Shown: one piece after another, positions 5,633 to 5,876 of the stretch
Layout of the letters: each line of letters opens with the position of its first letter
How positions within the stretch are numbered: position 1 is the stretch's first letter
Source of the DNA: an uncultured Archangium sp.
GTDB lineage: Bacteria; Myxococcota; Myxococcia; Myxococcales; Myxococcaceae
Assembly (NCBI GenBank): GCA_937875615.1
Contig: CALNBU010000450.1
Span: 1-5,876 of the forward strand
Direction of reading: 5' to 3'
Length of the DNA stretch: 5,876 nucleotides
Translations under genes and position numbers: made by a program
Notes under the pieces: model-generated
Database searches by the model: none
What the model was told of the DNA's origin: nothing
The model's input: the letters and a program-made list of their open reading frames with translations, nothing else

Positions 5633-5876
5633 TCACAGCTCCGCCATCACGCCGCCGATGACCCCGCGCGGAGGTCTCGGGTTCCAGTTGTGATCGCCCG
5701 CGTTGAGCAGGTTGTAGCCATTGACGAAGAAGCGGAACCAGCGCCAGGTGAAGGTGAGCTGCGCCTCGAGATCGAAGTAGCCCGGCGCCATCACCACCTG
5801 CTCGGGACCCAGGCCGATGACGTTGGAGTAGCCGGCGGCCGCGCCGAGATAGAACGGGCGCTCGGAGTGGAAGGAC
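5633..5876 (-). CDS. TonB-dependent outer-membrane receptor, C-terminal 80 residues (cut by right edge)
   Basis: The 3' end of a gene entering from the right edge, read in the frame whose stop is TGA at 5633-5635. The encoded tail contains FHSERPFYLGAAAGYSNVIG, then YFDLEAQLTFTWRWFRFFVN, GYNLLNAGDHNWNPRPPRGV and the end IGGVMAEL. Alternating aromatic/polar beta strands, a 'v.NlfN'-like motif (VNGYNLLNAG) before the last strand, and 'P.PPRG' leading into the final strand are typical of the end of TonB-dependent receptor barrels. The terminal residue is Leu rather than the usual Phe or Trp, a small oddity. The frame was read directly from the sequence and no homology search was possible. Its stop codon is 2 bases from the HmuY-like ATG, so the two are co-transcribed. 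Expected role: energised import across the outer membrane, substrate unknown; the adjacent HmuY-like protein suggests haem or a similar ligand. Confidence 0.8.
   Translation of the reverse strand, partial: SFHSERPFYLGAAAGYSNVIGLGPEQVVMAPGYFDLEAQLTFTWRWFRFFVNGYNLLNAGDHNWNPRPPRGVIGGVMAEL

Noticed and set aside
3873..5693. Long open frame on the plus strand opposite the hydrolase and HmuY-like genes
   Set aside because: Composition is Arg/Val/His/Leu-rich without any recognisable domain, and it lies antisense to two genes with clear motifs; a GC-rich shadow.
1..5876. tRNA, rRNA, CRISPR array, insertion sequence or attachment site
   Set aside because: No spaced repeats, terminal inverted repeats, transposase or integrase motifs or RNA-gene landmarks seen on either strand; almost all bases are covered by coding sequence.

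Overview
The window comes from a high-GC bacterium, almost certainly a myxobacterium (Myxococcota). The left 60% matches the start of the Myxococcus Frz chemosensory locus in gene order, gene size and key residues. The right 40% holds a small peptidoglycan-binding-domain protein and the end of a TonB-receptor / HmuY-like lipoprotein / alpha-beta hydrolase operon. GC is high throughout, so long open frames also occur on the strand opposite the real genes; these are shadows.

Left block (minus strand, read right to left): frzA (CheW, 1991-2533), frzB (short CheW-like, 1635-1994), frzCD (cytoplasmic chemoreceptor, 394-1620) and the first 128 codons of frzE (CheA-type kinase, cut by the left edge). 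The genes overlap by 4 bases or lie 9-14 bases apart, so they form one transcription unit. frzZ, encoding two CheY-like receiver domains, diverges from frzA across a gap of only about 37 bases. In Myxococcus this pathway sets how often gliding cells reverse: FrzCD with FrzA/FrzB controls FrzE autophosphorylation, and FrzE passes phosphate to FrzZ. The methylation genes frzF and frzG would be expected beyond the left edge.

The most notable point is that frzZ as written is not one reading frame. Both receiver domains are intact, but a +1 frame change sits exactly between them at a run of six C (2927-2932). It is a sequencing or assembly error, a true recent frameshift, or, less likely, a slippery site.

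Middle: after frzZ comes a short intergenic stretch (3289-3356) with a perfect hairpin and a 9-base tandem repeat. A plus-strand gene (3357-3830) follows, for a 157-residue protein with one PG_binding_1-like domain and no visible export signal.

Right block (minus strand): the C-terminus of a TonB-dependent outer-membrane receptor (5633-5876, cut by the right edge), a HmuY-family lipoprotein (5052-5630) and an alpha/beta hydrolase (3834-5051). They are 2 and 0 bases apart, which suggests one uptake-and-processing operon. Its substrate cannot be read from the sequence.
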